Part shown: positions 18,839 through 28,660 of the stretch, piece by piece
How positions within the stretch are numbered: the stretch's first letter is position 1
Layout of the letters: every line of letters starts with the position of its first letter
NCBI GenBank assembly: GCA_029834535.1
Contig: JAQMWT010000075.1
Coordinates: forward strand, 25,418 to 89,417
From: Chrysophaeum taylorii
Taxonomy: Eukaryota > Sar > Pelagophyceae > Pelagomonadales > Pelagomonadaceae
Reading direction: 5' to 3'
DNA: 64,000 nt
Made by a program: the position numbers and the translations under genes
Notes under the pieces: generated by a model
What the model was told of the DNA's origin: nothing
What the model saw: only the letters and a program-made list of their open reading frames with translations
Databases searched by the model: none

Positions 18839-20374
18839 GTCGCCGTTGCACTACTCCAAGCGTGTGTGATGGGAACGTAGATTCGGGAGTGTGGGAATGA
18901 GGAATAAGTATTCGCGGAACGTTCCGAGCTCGTCTAGAAATGACACCAATGGGATATTAAAATAAATATCCGCTTGTTTTCGAATTGTTTGAACTTTTAT
19001 CACCGCGACGTGCTTGTGGAAACGTCTTTACTGTTATCACACCAGGTTTGTTAGTCACATCGCGGTCTCCATGTCGCAAGGCGACAAGCCTGATGATGAT
19101 CTCTCTCCGGTGACTCTGATCCCACGCGCCACAGCGCAGGGATTATTATTAGCCTACGCCCCATGCACTGGGCTGGCGGCCTAAACTAAGGTAGCTTGTT
19201 GTCACACCAGGCTGACAGTCAGTAATGAGAGCACACTGATCCCTTCCACACACACGGAGCCAGCCGCAGGGACGGTAGTCGCGGCGGTCTGGGAGACAGG
19301 TCTCGGGCCAAGAGGCCAACAATGCTCACCGCAACTTTCTCCGAAAAAGGTACGGCCCCGCGCGAGTGGAGAATCAGGGGGGGTTGTTCGGCGGCTACGA
19401 CTAGAGACGGATTTTTTTTGAGACTAAAAAACAGTAGGCGACGAATCAACGAGCACCACGCGCGCGATATTTCCACCTTCACGACCTGACTGGCCACTCG
19501 AACTTTCCCGCAATGTTCGTCCCAAATTGCTCAAGGGCAAATGAAGAAAAATCGTTGACAGCCATGACAACCAGTCGCACCACGTACGTAGCCGCAAGCC
19601 GTATCCATCACCGCGCTGTACAAAATTATCCACAACGGTTGTTCTGAGAGGATGACAACGTCCACACGCGCGAGTAGTCTTCAACAGAATGTTCGGCGAT
19701 ACCATGGGAAACATCCGACTTTAAAAAAATGGTTGAAGATATAAGTCTATTATTCCTCAAATGTACCACAAGGGTACAGAGGACGATTATCCCACAGCAG
19801 TCGACCAATAATTGCCATTGAAAAAACCCTGACTGACCCCCACTTTTATGAAAAACCCTCACCGACGCCCGTTAGTAGATTATTAGTCGACCATCAAAAA
19901 CCCTGACTGACACTCCAAACCCCTCAACGCTCTGCGCGCTCCCGTTTTCTCGCACACCCCACTCTTGGCAGTCCTGACTGGCGACACAGTCATAGCACTT
20001 GATGCGTAGTACCCCGTCGTCTCAGATTACATATAAGAATATCTAAAATTGAGCAACGCGCATACCGGTGGCACCAGCGTGCTCCGTTCAATAGCGGGCG
20101 GGGAGGTTTATGATAATAGACTTGTAAGTAAGAGGGGGGGTTGCACGAAAGTGAGGACAGCAGGTGCGTGCAATCGTACTCGGCTAGTCGAGGTTCGGGG
20201 GAGGAAGGGTTCCTTCCTGAATCTAGCCCCTGCGGCGCGAAATGAGACTCCACTGTCAATTAATCATTTTAGAGGTGGGCGGACGCGCTGCTCCACGCGC
20301 CCCACTTGCTCGGAGGAGGATAGAAGCGAAGATGCGGAAAAGAAGAATGAGAAGGGAACGTCGCGGCAGAGTGG
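18839..20374. other. 1.5-kb AT-richer spacer with repeat fragments
   Basis: Contains one repeat fragment (listed separately at 19049-19165) and scattered LINE-tail-like bits (CAGCAGTCGAC near 19796; repeated AAAAACCCTGACTGAC near 19822 and 19895; GGCAGTCCTGACTGGCGAC near 19967). No intact gene was recognised. Short ORFs on both strands lack family features. Confidence 0.45.
19049..19165 (+). repeat. Fragment of dispersed repeat family (shared with 31.7, 34.4 and 63.4 kb)
   Basis: The plus-strand reading SHIAVSMSQGDKPDD resembles minus-strand SHIAVSSSHGDKLDG at about 31.75 and 63.4 kb. The downstream SPVTLIPRATAQG resembles SPVTLLPRAMAG at 34.40-34.45 kb. This points to a repeated protein-coding element with a conserved C-terminus. 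Its class was not identified. Confidence 0.5.
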
Positions 20375-23300
20375 TCAACCCACGTTGGCGGCCGCCGCCG
20401 CCGCGAGGGCCTTCTCCGTCGCACTCCGAAAGAAGTCGGTGCCGTAGCGGAGCTCGAAGGGCTGGCCGTCGAGCGTGCCCGCAACGACGTCCTGGCCGTT
20501 GGGAAGGGCAGCAACGATGCCCTCGAGGGCCTCGGCGGCCTTATCGCCACGTTCGGCAACAGCGCGTCGCTTTGCTTCATCGGCGAGCGCTGGCGTCGGT
20601 CTGCACAACACGACTCGCAGGCTTTGAGCGCCGAAGGCAGTAGGGGCCACGTCGCTCGCGATGTCCGGCGAGTGGAGCGGCCGGCGCTCGGCGTGAGGCA
20701 GTGGCACGATGTTCGCTTTCTTGAGAAGTGCCGAGTTCGACGCCAGAGCGCCGGCAGTGGGGAGGGGGCACTCTGCATCGAGGTCGACGAAAAAGACGTC
20801 GACGGGCGCGCCAATCGTAAGTCTTGCCTTCTTGCGCAGCTTGTTGACACCTGCGCGGGTGAGTAAGATCGCGACGACCTCTCGAGAGGGGGGGGGGGAA
20901 CCGCGAGCGCGCGGGGGCGCCAGGCACATCAGACAAAAGACGAGATCTTCAAGACAACAAAGTCAGACGTCTAAAATACGAGAAACGACGTTCGATCGTC
21001 ACGCGCGCGCGCTTGCTTTCGTAGCAGCGTCGAAGACAAACTTACGGTTGATGAGTTCGCGGGTGATGCCCTGGGCGCGGAGCGCGTCGTCTTGCGTCGT
21101 CTCGATCGCGACGGTGAGGGATCCGTCGGCGGAGTTTTGTCCCGCGTAGAGTCCGCCGTCGTCGGCAAAGGACGACTTGATGATGAGCTCAACGAGGGTC
21201 ACGGCGACCGGGTCGCCGCCGTCCTGGAGGTCGAGCGTCAAGGTCGGGGAGATACCAAGGGTATCTTTGCCATTCGAGGCCGCCGCCGCCGCCGCGAGAA
21301 AGCTCCGAAGTGCGCGGGAGTCGAGGGCTTTGACGACTTCGGCGGCCTTCTTCGCGCGCTTGCCGAGGCGCTTGCCGAGGACGGGGAGGTTTGGGAGTGC
21401 CGAGAGCGCACACCAGCGATCGACATCGGTCGTCAGGTCGACCGCCCACGCGTTGAGCTCGCTGAGGAGGTACGGCTCGAGCTCTCGGAGCGCGCGGAGG
21501 CTCGAGTCGTCTGTCGAGACCACGATCACCGACTTGACGGGGGTCTTCATGCTGATTTTTGCCTCTTCTCGTGCGCGTCGGCCGAGCTCGACGGCGCGCT
21601 GGAGCATTCGCATGCCGACGAGGACGGTTTCGTCGGCCGACGACACCGCGGCCTCGAAGCGAGGCGGCAGCATCACGTAGTGGATCGAGTCCGCCGCGCC
21701 GATTTCGTCGGCGGCCCGGTTCGCTTTGTCGCGGAAGCCGGGAAGACGCGGTCGGAGGCGCTGGTAGAGGTATTCGGCAAAAAACGGCGTGAAGGGCGCC
21801 ATGACCGAGGCCATCTTGAGCAGCACCTCGAAGAGCACGGCGAGGGACGTCTGCGCGTCGCCCTCGCCGCCCTTGAGCCGCGATCTGTTCAGCCGGACGT
21901 ACCAATTCGTGAGATCCGACAGGAATCCGACGAGCCTGCGGGCGATATTTCATTCAACGCGAGGGCAGCCGAACATAAACAAAAATAAAACATCGCGCGA
22001 TCGATCGATCGATCGATCGATCTCTCGGTTCAAAGTGAAGAAAGAATTGCGCCACGAAACGACGTCGCGCCTTTTTTTTTTTTCGAAATAAGCAAGAATT
22101 GTCTGTCGTCAGAGAGACGCGAAACAAAAAACGAGACCACAAATAAATAAATAATCGTGAAAATCATCAACAAAGACGTACCGGGGAACGACGGTGTAGA
22201 GGCGGTAGGCTCGCATCTCGTCGTGGACGAAGTTGATGAGGTCGTGGAGGTTGGCCACAATCCACTTGTCCATGAGGTTTGTCGAGGTCGCGGCCAGCGT
22301 TTCGTCGCGCTCGAAGGCGGCCGAGGAGGAGGAGGCCGTAGCACGCTCCCACCGCGTCGCTTGCTGGTTGAAGAAGCGGTAGGCGTTGTACCAGGGAAGC
22401 ATGACTTCGCGGAGGACTCCCCTGACGCCGTCCTGCGTGAAGCGGAGGGTCTCGGCTTTGACGACGGGCGAGTTGATGAGGTAGAGCCTGAGCGCGTCGG
22501 CGCCGTGATCTTTAAGGATCACCATGGGGTCGGGGTAGTTTTTTAAGCGCTTGGACATCTTCTTGCCGTCGGCGGCGAGGACGAGGCCGTTCACGACGAG
22601 ATTTTTGAAGGCGGGCTTGTCGAAGAGCGCGGTCGAGAGGACCATAAGCGTGTAAAACCAACCGCGCGTTTGGTCGAGGCCCTCGGCGATGAAGTCCGCC
22701 GGAAAGGTCGCCTCGAGGAAGTTTTGGCTGTTTTCGAAGGGATAGTGGAGCTGGGCGTAGGGCATCGACCCGGACTCGAACCAACAATCAAAAACCGCGT
22801 CGACGCGGCGGAGGTAGGTCCCCGGCTTGTTCTCGGACGGGATCACGAGCGCGTCGACGAACTCGCGATGGAGGTCCGGGAGTTCGTCTACATGCTTTTT
22901 GGTGGTACCGTCGACGCAGCGCTCGAGGAGCTCCTCGACGGAGCCAACAACCACGATCTCCTCGCAGTCGTCGGACATCCAGAGCGGAATCGGAGTCCCC
23001 CAGAACCGGTCTCTCGAGATGTTCCAGTCGCGGGCGTCCGCGAGCCAATTGTGAAACCGCTTTTCCTTGACGGCCGCGGGAACCCAGTAGGTCATCGAAT
23101 TGTTTCGGAGCAGCCGTTCTTTGAGGGACTCGACGGCGACGAACCAGGATGGCACGGCGCGGTAGATGAGAGGGGTGTCGGATCTCCAGCAAAACGGATA
23201 GCTGTGGACGTGATTCTCCCTCGCCGCGAGTCTTCCCTTGTCCTTGAGTTTGGCGATTATCGTCGGGTCCGCAGCCTTGACGTGGACGCCGCGCAACTCG

Positions 23301-24430
23301 TCGTCCGTGATCTCGTCGGTGAAGCGACCGTCGGCGTCGACGGGGCACGGGACGTCCGACGGGTCGATGATCTTGTTTCCCACGCACACCCGGTAATCAT
23401 CTTCGCCGAACGCGGGCGCCTGGTGGACGATGCCCGTCCCCGCCGCGGCCGTGACGTACGAGTCGGCGACAACGCGAAAGCACGTCTTGCGTCGCTCGTC
23501 CGTGTCGAAGAAATCAAACAGCGGCTCGTAGGTCTTCCCCACCAACGCGGCGCCCTTGAACTTGGGTCCGACCCTTTCGTAGACGTCCGCCTCCCTGCCC
23601 TTCTTGAACTTCTTGGACGCGAGAATCGGAAACAGCTGGACCAGCCGCTCCTCGAGAACAACGTAGACCTTCCCGTCCGCCACGGATCGCACCTTGACGT
23701 ACTCGAGGTCGGCGTTGACGCACAGCGCCAAGTTCGACGGCAGCGTCCAGGGCGTCGTCGTCCACGCGACCAAGTTGACCTCGTCGTCCTCGGTCAACGG
23801 GAAAGACGCGACCACCGCCGGATCCGTTACTTCCTTGTAATTCAGACCAGCCTCGAAATTCGAGAGAGGTGTCGAACATGCCGTCGAATACGGCATCACC
23901 CGAAAACCCCGGTACACGAGGTTCTTCTCGTACAACGACTTGAACACCCACCACACCGACTCCATGAACGACGCGTCCATCGTGCGATAGTCGTTCCTAA
24001 AGTCGATCCACCGCCCGAGCCGCGTCACGACCGTCTCCCACTCGGCCGTATACCGCTGCACGATCCCCCGACAGTGCCCGTTGTACGTCCCGATCCCCAT
24101 CGCCAAAACCTCGTCCCTCGAGTTTATCGATAGGGTCTTGTCGATCTCGTACTCCACCGGGAGCCCGTGGCAGTCCCAACCGAACCGTCGGCTCACGTGG
24201 TGGCCCGTTTGGTGCGCGTACCGCGTCACCGTGTCCTTGATTGTCCCTGCAAGGATGTGCCCGTAGTGCGGCAGCCCCGTCGCGAACGGCGGTCCGTCGT
24301 AAAACGTGTACTCGGGCCGGCCCTCGCTCAGCTTCAACGACGTTTTGAACGCGTCCAGCGAAGCCCAGTAATCGAGTGTTTTCTCCTCGGACACGGGAAA
24401 GTTCATCGTTGCCTCGTCCTCCTCCTCCAT
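20375..24430 (-). CDS. IARS1: Cytosolic-type isoleucyl-tRNA synthetase
   Basis: Three exons (22182-24430, 21046-21935, 20375-20850) join in frame to about 1,204 residues, close to the ~1,260 of animal cytosolic IleRS. Exon 1 holds the Rossmann core with the HIGH-type motif PHYGHI (about 54-59), the CP1 editing region and the KMSKS-type motif KMSKR (about 623). Exon 2 covers the anticodon-binding helices (LVGFLSDLTNWYVRLNRSRL, then MAPFTPFFAEYLYQ). Exon 3 starts VNKLRKKARLTIG, matching the conserved eukaryotic C-terminal extension. Splice sites are canonical: CCCG|GTACGT to CCCGCAG|GC, and AACC|GTAAGT to GCGCAG|GT. Initiation is set at the ATG of MEEEDEATMNF. No organellar pre-sequence is seen, so it likely serves the cytosol. 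Its introns (246 and 195 nt) are far longer than others in the window. Confidence 0.95.
20851..21045 (-). other. IleRS intron 2 (195 nt)
   Basis: Donor GTAAGT (minus strand, at 21045) and acceptor CGCGCAG (ending at 20851). Splicing joins ITRELINR to VNKLRKKARLTIG, restoring the conserved eukaryotic IleRS sequence. It contains a G-run near 20889-20898. Confidence 0.85.
21936..22181 (-). other. IleRS intron 1 (246 nt) with GATC microsatellite
   Basis: Donor GTACGT at 22181 and acceptor CCCGCAG ending at 21936. Splicing joins YTVVPR to LVGFLSDLTN. Inside is a GATC tandem run (about 21998-22022) and a T-run near 22071-22082. Confidence 0.85.
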
Positions 24431-24529
24431 GCTGCTCCTGGACAAACAATCGGCGGATCCTTCGACGACGAACGCACCTCGCTGAATAAAACACTTTACT
24501 TTTGAAGCGAAAAAGGGCTGATAACATTG

Positions 24530-24889
24530 CTTCTTATCAGTGTGTTGGGAATTAATTCACTGGGCTCACTTCACTAGGTTCACTGAATTTAGTTCACTCC
24601 ATTTCACTTCACTTCACTTCACTTCACTTCACCGAAATTTTGTGTCCGAAGTCCAGTGTTCACTTCATATTCATTCACTTTGGCTGACGGCCTGACCCCG
24701 TGGGGGGCACGGAACTGACGGGGCGCGGCCAGGCTTAAAAAAAAAAAAAAAAGTGACGTTCACTTCACCAAGGTTCACTTTAGCCACGTGGGGTGACGTG
24801 TTCACTTCAAATCACCTCACCAGAATTGCGACCGTGGTGAAGTGGTTCACGTTCAATTGCTGAAGTGAATTCCCAATGCTACTTCTTAT
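24530..24889. mobile_element. hAT-type MITE with 8-bp target duplication
   Basis: The element (24538-24881) starts CAGTGTGTTGGGAATT and ends GAATTCCCAATGCTA, an imperfect inverted pair. It is flanked on both sides by CTTCTTAT (24530-24537 and 24882-24889), an 8-bp duplication of the type made by hAT transposases. Its ends, a run of TTCAC units (about 24598-24632) and an A-run (about 24737-24752) match both ends of the larger element at 31034-32196. It codes for nothing and looks like an internally deleted derivative. Confidence 0.75.
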
Positions 24890-25115
24890 TAACTTTGGTG
24901 ACAAAATGAACCCTCCAATTAGCAGTCGACCTTTAAAGACAAAATGAACTGCGATAAGGGGGGGACCGCGCCACGCGTTCCACGTCCGTCCGTGCGCGCG
25001 CGCGCGCTCACCGACGAGGGTCGGGGCGCACGTCGTCCATGGACGGAAGGGCCCCGCGCGAAGCGACGCACGCACCACCCTAGCCTTCTTCGCCCTTTGA
25101 AGTTAGTTCCCTTCT
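24890..25115. repeat. LINE terminal-tag fragment
   Basis: AGCAGTCGACCTTTAAAGAC at about 24919-24938 is the 3' tag of the local LINE family, without any body of the element. The remainder up to the reductase stop codon is CG-rich with a GCGCGC run. Confidence 0.45.
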
Positions 25116-26213
25116 TCAAAAGGCAAGCTGCTGCGCCTTTTTGTACCCGAGCTTGTCGAGGTTGGCCTTGCAGGCATATCTGCGGGGCAGCGGTAAGCAT
25201 CACGGTTGGCCGCCGCATCGAGAAGACGACGACGTACTGGATCATGGGCGGCGGCCCGCACATGAGGATGAGGGTCTCCGGGTCCGGGGGTGGGAGGTGG
25301 TTCGCGATCATGTCGGCGTCAATAAAGCCGCTCGAGTAAGCCCAGCCTGACGGCGGGCGATCGAGCGTGTACCAGAGCTTGAAGCGCGCGGGGTGTTCCG
25401 CGGCGAGCTTCTCGAGCACGTCGCGCACGAGAATGTCGCCCTCGGTCTGGTTTGCAAAAATAAGGCTCAGCTCCGTCTTGTCTTTCGGGTCCTTGAGAAC
25501 AGCGGCGACGATTTGGAGCATGGGAGTCTGCGTCAAAACATATTACGCGTGCGTCCTCGAGCGCACGCACGATGCCCGTGCCGCCGGCCATCATTCCAAC
25601 GCGTTTTGCTTGGATCTCGCGCTTGCCGTAGACCCACGAGCCGCGGCCGACGTACTCGATCATACCCCAGGGTCCCGAGAGGAAGACCGAGTCGCCGATC
25701 TTGAGCGCGCCCATAAACTGCGACATCTTGCCGCCGTCGGGGAACCGATCGACGACGCCCCTCTTGTACACCTTGATGACGAGGTCGACGATGCCGACGT
25801 CGTCGTCGCTCGTCGTCGGCGTATACTTGCGCTCGATCTCAGAGCCTGCGCCGCGATTACGTCACCACGGGACGGGGCGACGCGACTTACTGTCAGCTTC
25901 GGCATCCGGTCGGCCGTTCCACTCGCCCGCTTTGATGCCGAGAGCATTCGGGCAGAACACCTTGAAGTGTTTGCCGACCGGCAACCCGAGCACCATGTCG
26001 GCTTCGGGTAACGCGAACCGGAGCCGAATCGTGTCGTGCGACAGCTAAACACACATGATGACGCCAAGTAGTTTTACACACCTGATCGACCTGTACGAGC
26101 TTAACGCTTTGTCGACTTTTGTCGAGAAACTTCTTCTTGGGCTTTTTCGTGGCTAACAAGAATACCAGCGTGCTTAGGACGACGACTACGACGGCCACGA
26201 CGATCGCGAGCAT
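25116..26213 (-). CDS. CYB5R: NADH-cytochrome b5 reductase, membrane-anchored
   Basis: Five exons (26082-26213, 25891-26044, 25571-25845, 25238-25527, 25116-25179) total 915 nt and give 304 residues, the usual size of the family. The protein starts with a membrane anchor ([20 protein letters not shown]) and a lysine stop-transfer patch. It continues with [13 protein letters not shown] and GLPVGKHF, the FAD-binding RKYTPTTS (R-x-Y-T/S-x-x-S/T), the NADH-binding GGTGITPMLQIV created exactly at an exon junction, and CGPPPMIQ, then ends KKAQQLAF. The enzyme passes electrons from NADH to cytochrome b5 for fatty-acid desaturation and sterol synthesis, probably on the ER or outer mitochondrial membrane. 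All four introns are 37-58 nt with GT-AG ends. Unspliced, the gene looks like disconnected ORFs, so automated annotation may miss it. Confidence 0.93.
25180..26081 (-). other. Four mini-introns of the b5 reductase gene
   Basis: Introns lie at 26045-26081 (37 nt), 25846-25890 (45 nt), 25528-25570 (43 nt) and 25180-25237 (58 nt). Donors read GTGTGT, GTAAGT, GTGCGT and GTACGT. Acceptors read TTTAG, GCGCAG, ACGCAG and CCGCAG. Frame and family motifs are restored only when all four are removed. Confidence 0.85.
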
Positions 26214-26859
26214 CTTTCTTCACCCGCTGACGAAACGTGCACGTGGCTGCCCAGCACCTTTCGTAGCTTAACTAACCCTTTGACCTTTGAGTTTACTCCT
26301 AAACCCTCAGACGCAGCATAACGCGCAGGCGCGCCCTTTAACCTTTGAGTCTTATACTCCTAAACCCTTGTTGCCTACCATCAGTGCACGCTCCGGCCTT
26401 TAACCTTTGAGTTTACTCATTGTAATAATAAATAAACCCCCTTTACCAAGAACCTTCAAAACCAGTGTGTTCAAAAACGCGCTGCGTTCGACTGCGTGCT
26501 ACGACGTTCTCTCACTTCCCGCGGACCCTCTCTTCGCATTCAACTTTTTTTTTAACCTCCAGTGAAAGCCGTCGTCGCCGTCGTCGCACTTAGCCCGCCT
26601 CTTCCGCGGCTAATCCCCATCTCCAGCCGTGCGTGCTGTCTCGCTCCCTCTATTCATAAGCAACCGCCCTTCTTTCTGAACAAAAATACATTCTTGGTTA
26701 TTATTAAAGAAGCTGAATTAACAAAGTAGATTGGCACGCGGGGGCGTAAACTGTGTGAGACGGGATGGCTTCCAGGGCCACACTCAACCTGGACGACGAG
26801 AAGGACGACGACAACCCGCGAAGTCCAGTCTTCCTATATCATTTCCTCCATGGATCCTG
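26214..26859. repeat. Spacer with ~70-bp tandem repeats
   Basis: Three degenerate copies of a unit built on CCTTTRACCTTTGAGTTTACTCCTAAACCCT lie between about 26275 and 26425. The rest (to 26859) is AT-rich, with no recognised gene. The CTAAACCC core looks telomere-like but is not a tandem telomeric array. Confidence 0.5.
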
Positions 26860-27210
26860 CTATCGAGGAGGTCCCTCGAGCGCCGCACTGGCGCTGTTGA
26901 GGGGCGTGCGCTTCTTCACGACGCAGAGGTAGTCATCGATGAGCGTCATCGCGTATTGGCACGAGTCCAGACCGACCGTGATCCTCTGCATTGGTCTGTC
27001 CTTGACCGCGCTGCTTGCGTCCAAGGCAATGTAGTAGCATTGGGACAGGAGAGCCGAAGCGTCGTCGGCGGCGAGGTCGCCGCTGGCCTGTACCACCTCG
27101 CCGGACGCGAGCCTCAACACCGCCGTTCCCGTTTGGTCTGGGACGAGAGCCAACTCCTCTGCGACCTTGGGCGGGTCCATATCTTCTGGCGCGCAGCGGG
27201 GCGACAACAT
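26860..27210 (-). CDS. LAMTOR4: LAMTOR4-like Ragulator subunit (roadblock fold)
   Basis: The single-exon ORF has 116 residues from the ATG at 27210, or 106 from the internal ATG of MDPPKVAEEL (27180). The order VPDQTGTAVLRLASGEVV, ASGDLAADD, MQRITVGLDSCQYAM and LCVVKK follows human LAMTOR4 (IPDQLGYLVLSEGAVLAS, SGDLENDE, KRLSVVFG, VFVVKR), and the length fits the ~99-residue family. LAMTOR4 is part of Ragulator, which anchors Rag GTPases and TORC1 to the lysosome or vacuole. The gene is head-to-head with the PDZ gene (start 27341). An overlapping antisense frame is open but has no family features. Confidence 0.8.
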   Translation of the reverse strand: MLSPRCAPEDMDPPKVAEELALVPDQTGTAVLRLASGEVVQASGDLAADDASALLSQCYYIALDASSAVKDRPMQRITVGLDSCQYAMTLIDDYLCVVKKRTPLNSASAALEGPPR

Positions 27211-27340
27211 CCGGTGTCGCCGAGCGCTCTGTACGAGATTCCCGGTTCACTGTTCCGGATGATCCAGGAAGAGGCAACGACTTTTCCGGTTCAAAGAAAG
27301 CTTTGGCGGTTGGCTTTGGCGTTGTTGTTGGTAGTAACAC

Positions 27341-27966
27341 ATGGAGGACACGGACGTCACGCCGCCCAAGGCGGTCCAGACAGTAGGTCTTGCTGTGATG
27401 ACGTGACTCGCGCGCAGACCTTCTATGACTGGAAGTCCCCCGGCGTGCGGCTCGCCAAGCAGCCCAAGCAGACGGTTGCCATCTCGCACCCAGCGCTGCG
27501 GTCCGTCGTCAACACGTCCCCGCCCAAGGCGAGCCGCTCCGATTTCACGCCGCTCTCGAAGCGCGTCGCGGCCGAGAACGTCTTACGGGACGCCAAGATC
27601 GGCGAGGCGTACGCCGCGCGCCGCGACGCGCTCGACAAGGCCGGCAAGCTCTTTGACGTCGTGTTCGAGGCCCCTGGCCAGCTCGGCTTCAAGATCCTCC
27701 TTGCTCGCAGTAAGCGCTCGACCCGCCGCCGCGTCCTTGTCGACGAGACTTTCGACTCGTGCGTCGCCTACGACATACTGAGGCCTCGCGACGAGATCGT
27801 CGCCATCGACGGCGACCTTCTCATCGAGATGGACCCCGAGGCCTTTAGCGAGCTCGTCACACGCCTCCGCACCAAGCGTCCTCTTGAGCTCACCTTTGCC
27901 AAGGGCGCCGGCCGCGACGAAGCCTTCAAAGACCAATGCGACCAACGTGTGTCTCGAAGACGATAA
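27341..27966 (+). CDS. PDZ domain protein
   Basis: Two exons (27341-27382 and 27418-27966) join across a 35-nt intron and encode 196 residues. Exon 1 gives MEDTDVTPPKAVQT. Exon 2 continues TFYDWKSPGVRLAKQPKQTV, and a PDZ fold occupies about residues 105-185: the carboxylate-binding-loop region QLGFKILLA, then RPRDEIVAIDGDLLIEMDPEAF and LELTFAKG. PDZ domains bind C-terminal peptides and build membrane-associated complexes. A partner cannot be inferred. The C-terminus (RVSRRR) is short and basic. An open frame in another phase runs on downstream, so the true 3' end could involve a further splice. Confidence 0.72.
27383..27417 (+). other. 35-nt intron of the PDZ gene
   Basis: Begins GTAGGT and ends CGCGCAG. 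It contains an in-frame TAG, so its removal is needed to connect the ATG exon to the PDZ exon. It is the shortest intron supported in this window. Confidence 0.7.
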
Positions 27967-28660
27967 AAATGATAACGTGCCGAGCAGGCCGCCGCGCCTC
28001 CCGTCTCCTCGCGACCTCGAGCGATGTCACCCCCATCGCGGAGCAAACCTATGTCAATGCGCCCGAGCCCGACGACCAAGCCAGAGTCCCATTCTGCGGC
28101 GCCATATGCGCGGGCGTCACCATTTACGCCTGCGATTACAACATCGAGGTCTGCCACTTTACTTCAACCATCGCCCGACCGTTCTGGCCCACAGGTCAAC
28201 GACGCAGACTACAATGAGCCTCTACCCGTCACCAACACCCAACAGACCGTCTTGAATATCCCAAAGGACGCGGACTACAATGAACCTTTACCCACCACCA
28301 ACACAAAACAAACCGTCAAGAATATCCCCGAGGATATGACTTTCGACGGAGAAAACGACGACTAGGCGGACAAACACCAACCATCGCGCCCTATGCTGGT
28401 GTCTTCTCTCCGGGGTTAACCATATACGACTGCTGCAATGCGGGTCCTCTTCTTATTTGCCGGCTCGGATGGCCATATACGACGTCTGCATTTATCCTCT
28501 TTTTTGCTTAGCGGCTCGACCTCCCGCCAAACTTTCAACAAGGTCGGTCCCCCTGTTGAGAACCGAGCGCTTTACGCCACCTACGTCTACTCGTTCGTTA
28601 CCCCTCGACACCATCGTTAAGCCGTGGGTATTGCGATTGATTGGCCCGCCGCTTCCGGGG
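27967..28660 (+). pseudogene. Degenerate coding remnant with two 22-residue tandem repeats
   Basis: At about 28200-28331 two 66-bp units encode DADYNEPLPVTNTQQTVLNI and DADYNEPLPTTNTKQTVKNI, followed by an acidic end (DMTFDGENDD) and a stop at 28365. Several differences between units are synonymous, suggesting past selection on the protein. Upstream in another frame PFCGAICAGVTIYACDYNIE looks coding and is echoed at about 28400 (YAGVFSPGLTIYDCC). The frames do not join without a frameshift. I do not recognise the family. A separate small gene broken by indels is the simplest reading. Confidence 0.35.

Noticed and set aside
22670-24133. 487-codon plus-strand open frame
   Set aside because: Antisense to IleRS exon 1, which has clear catalytic motifs.
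26275-26425. Telomere-like CTAAACCC pieces
   Set aside because: Only three dispersed copies in a ~70-bp degenerate repeat, not a tandem telomeric array.
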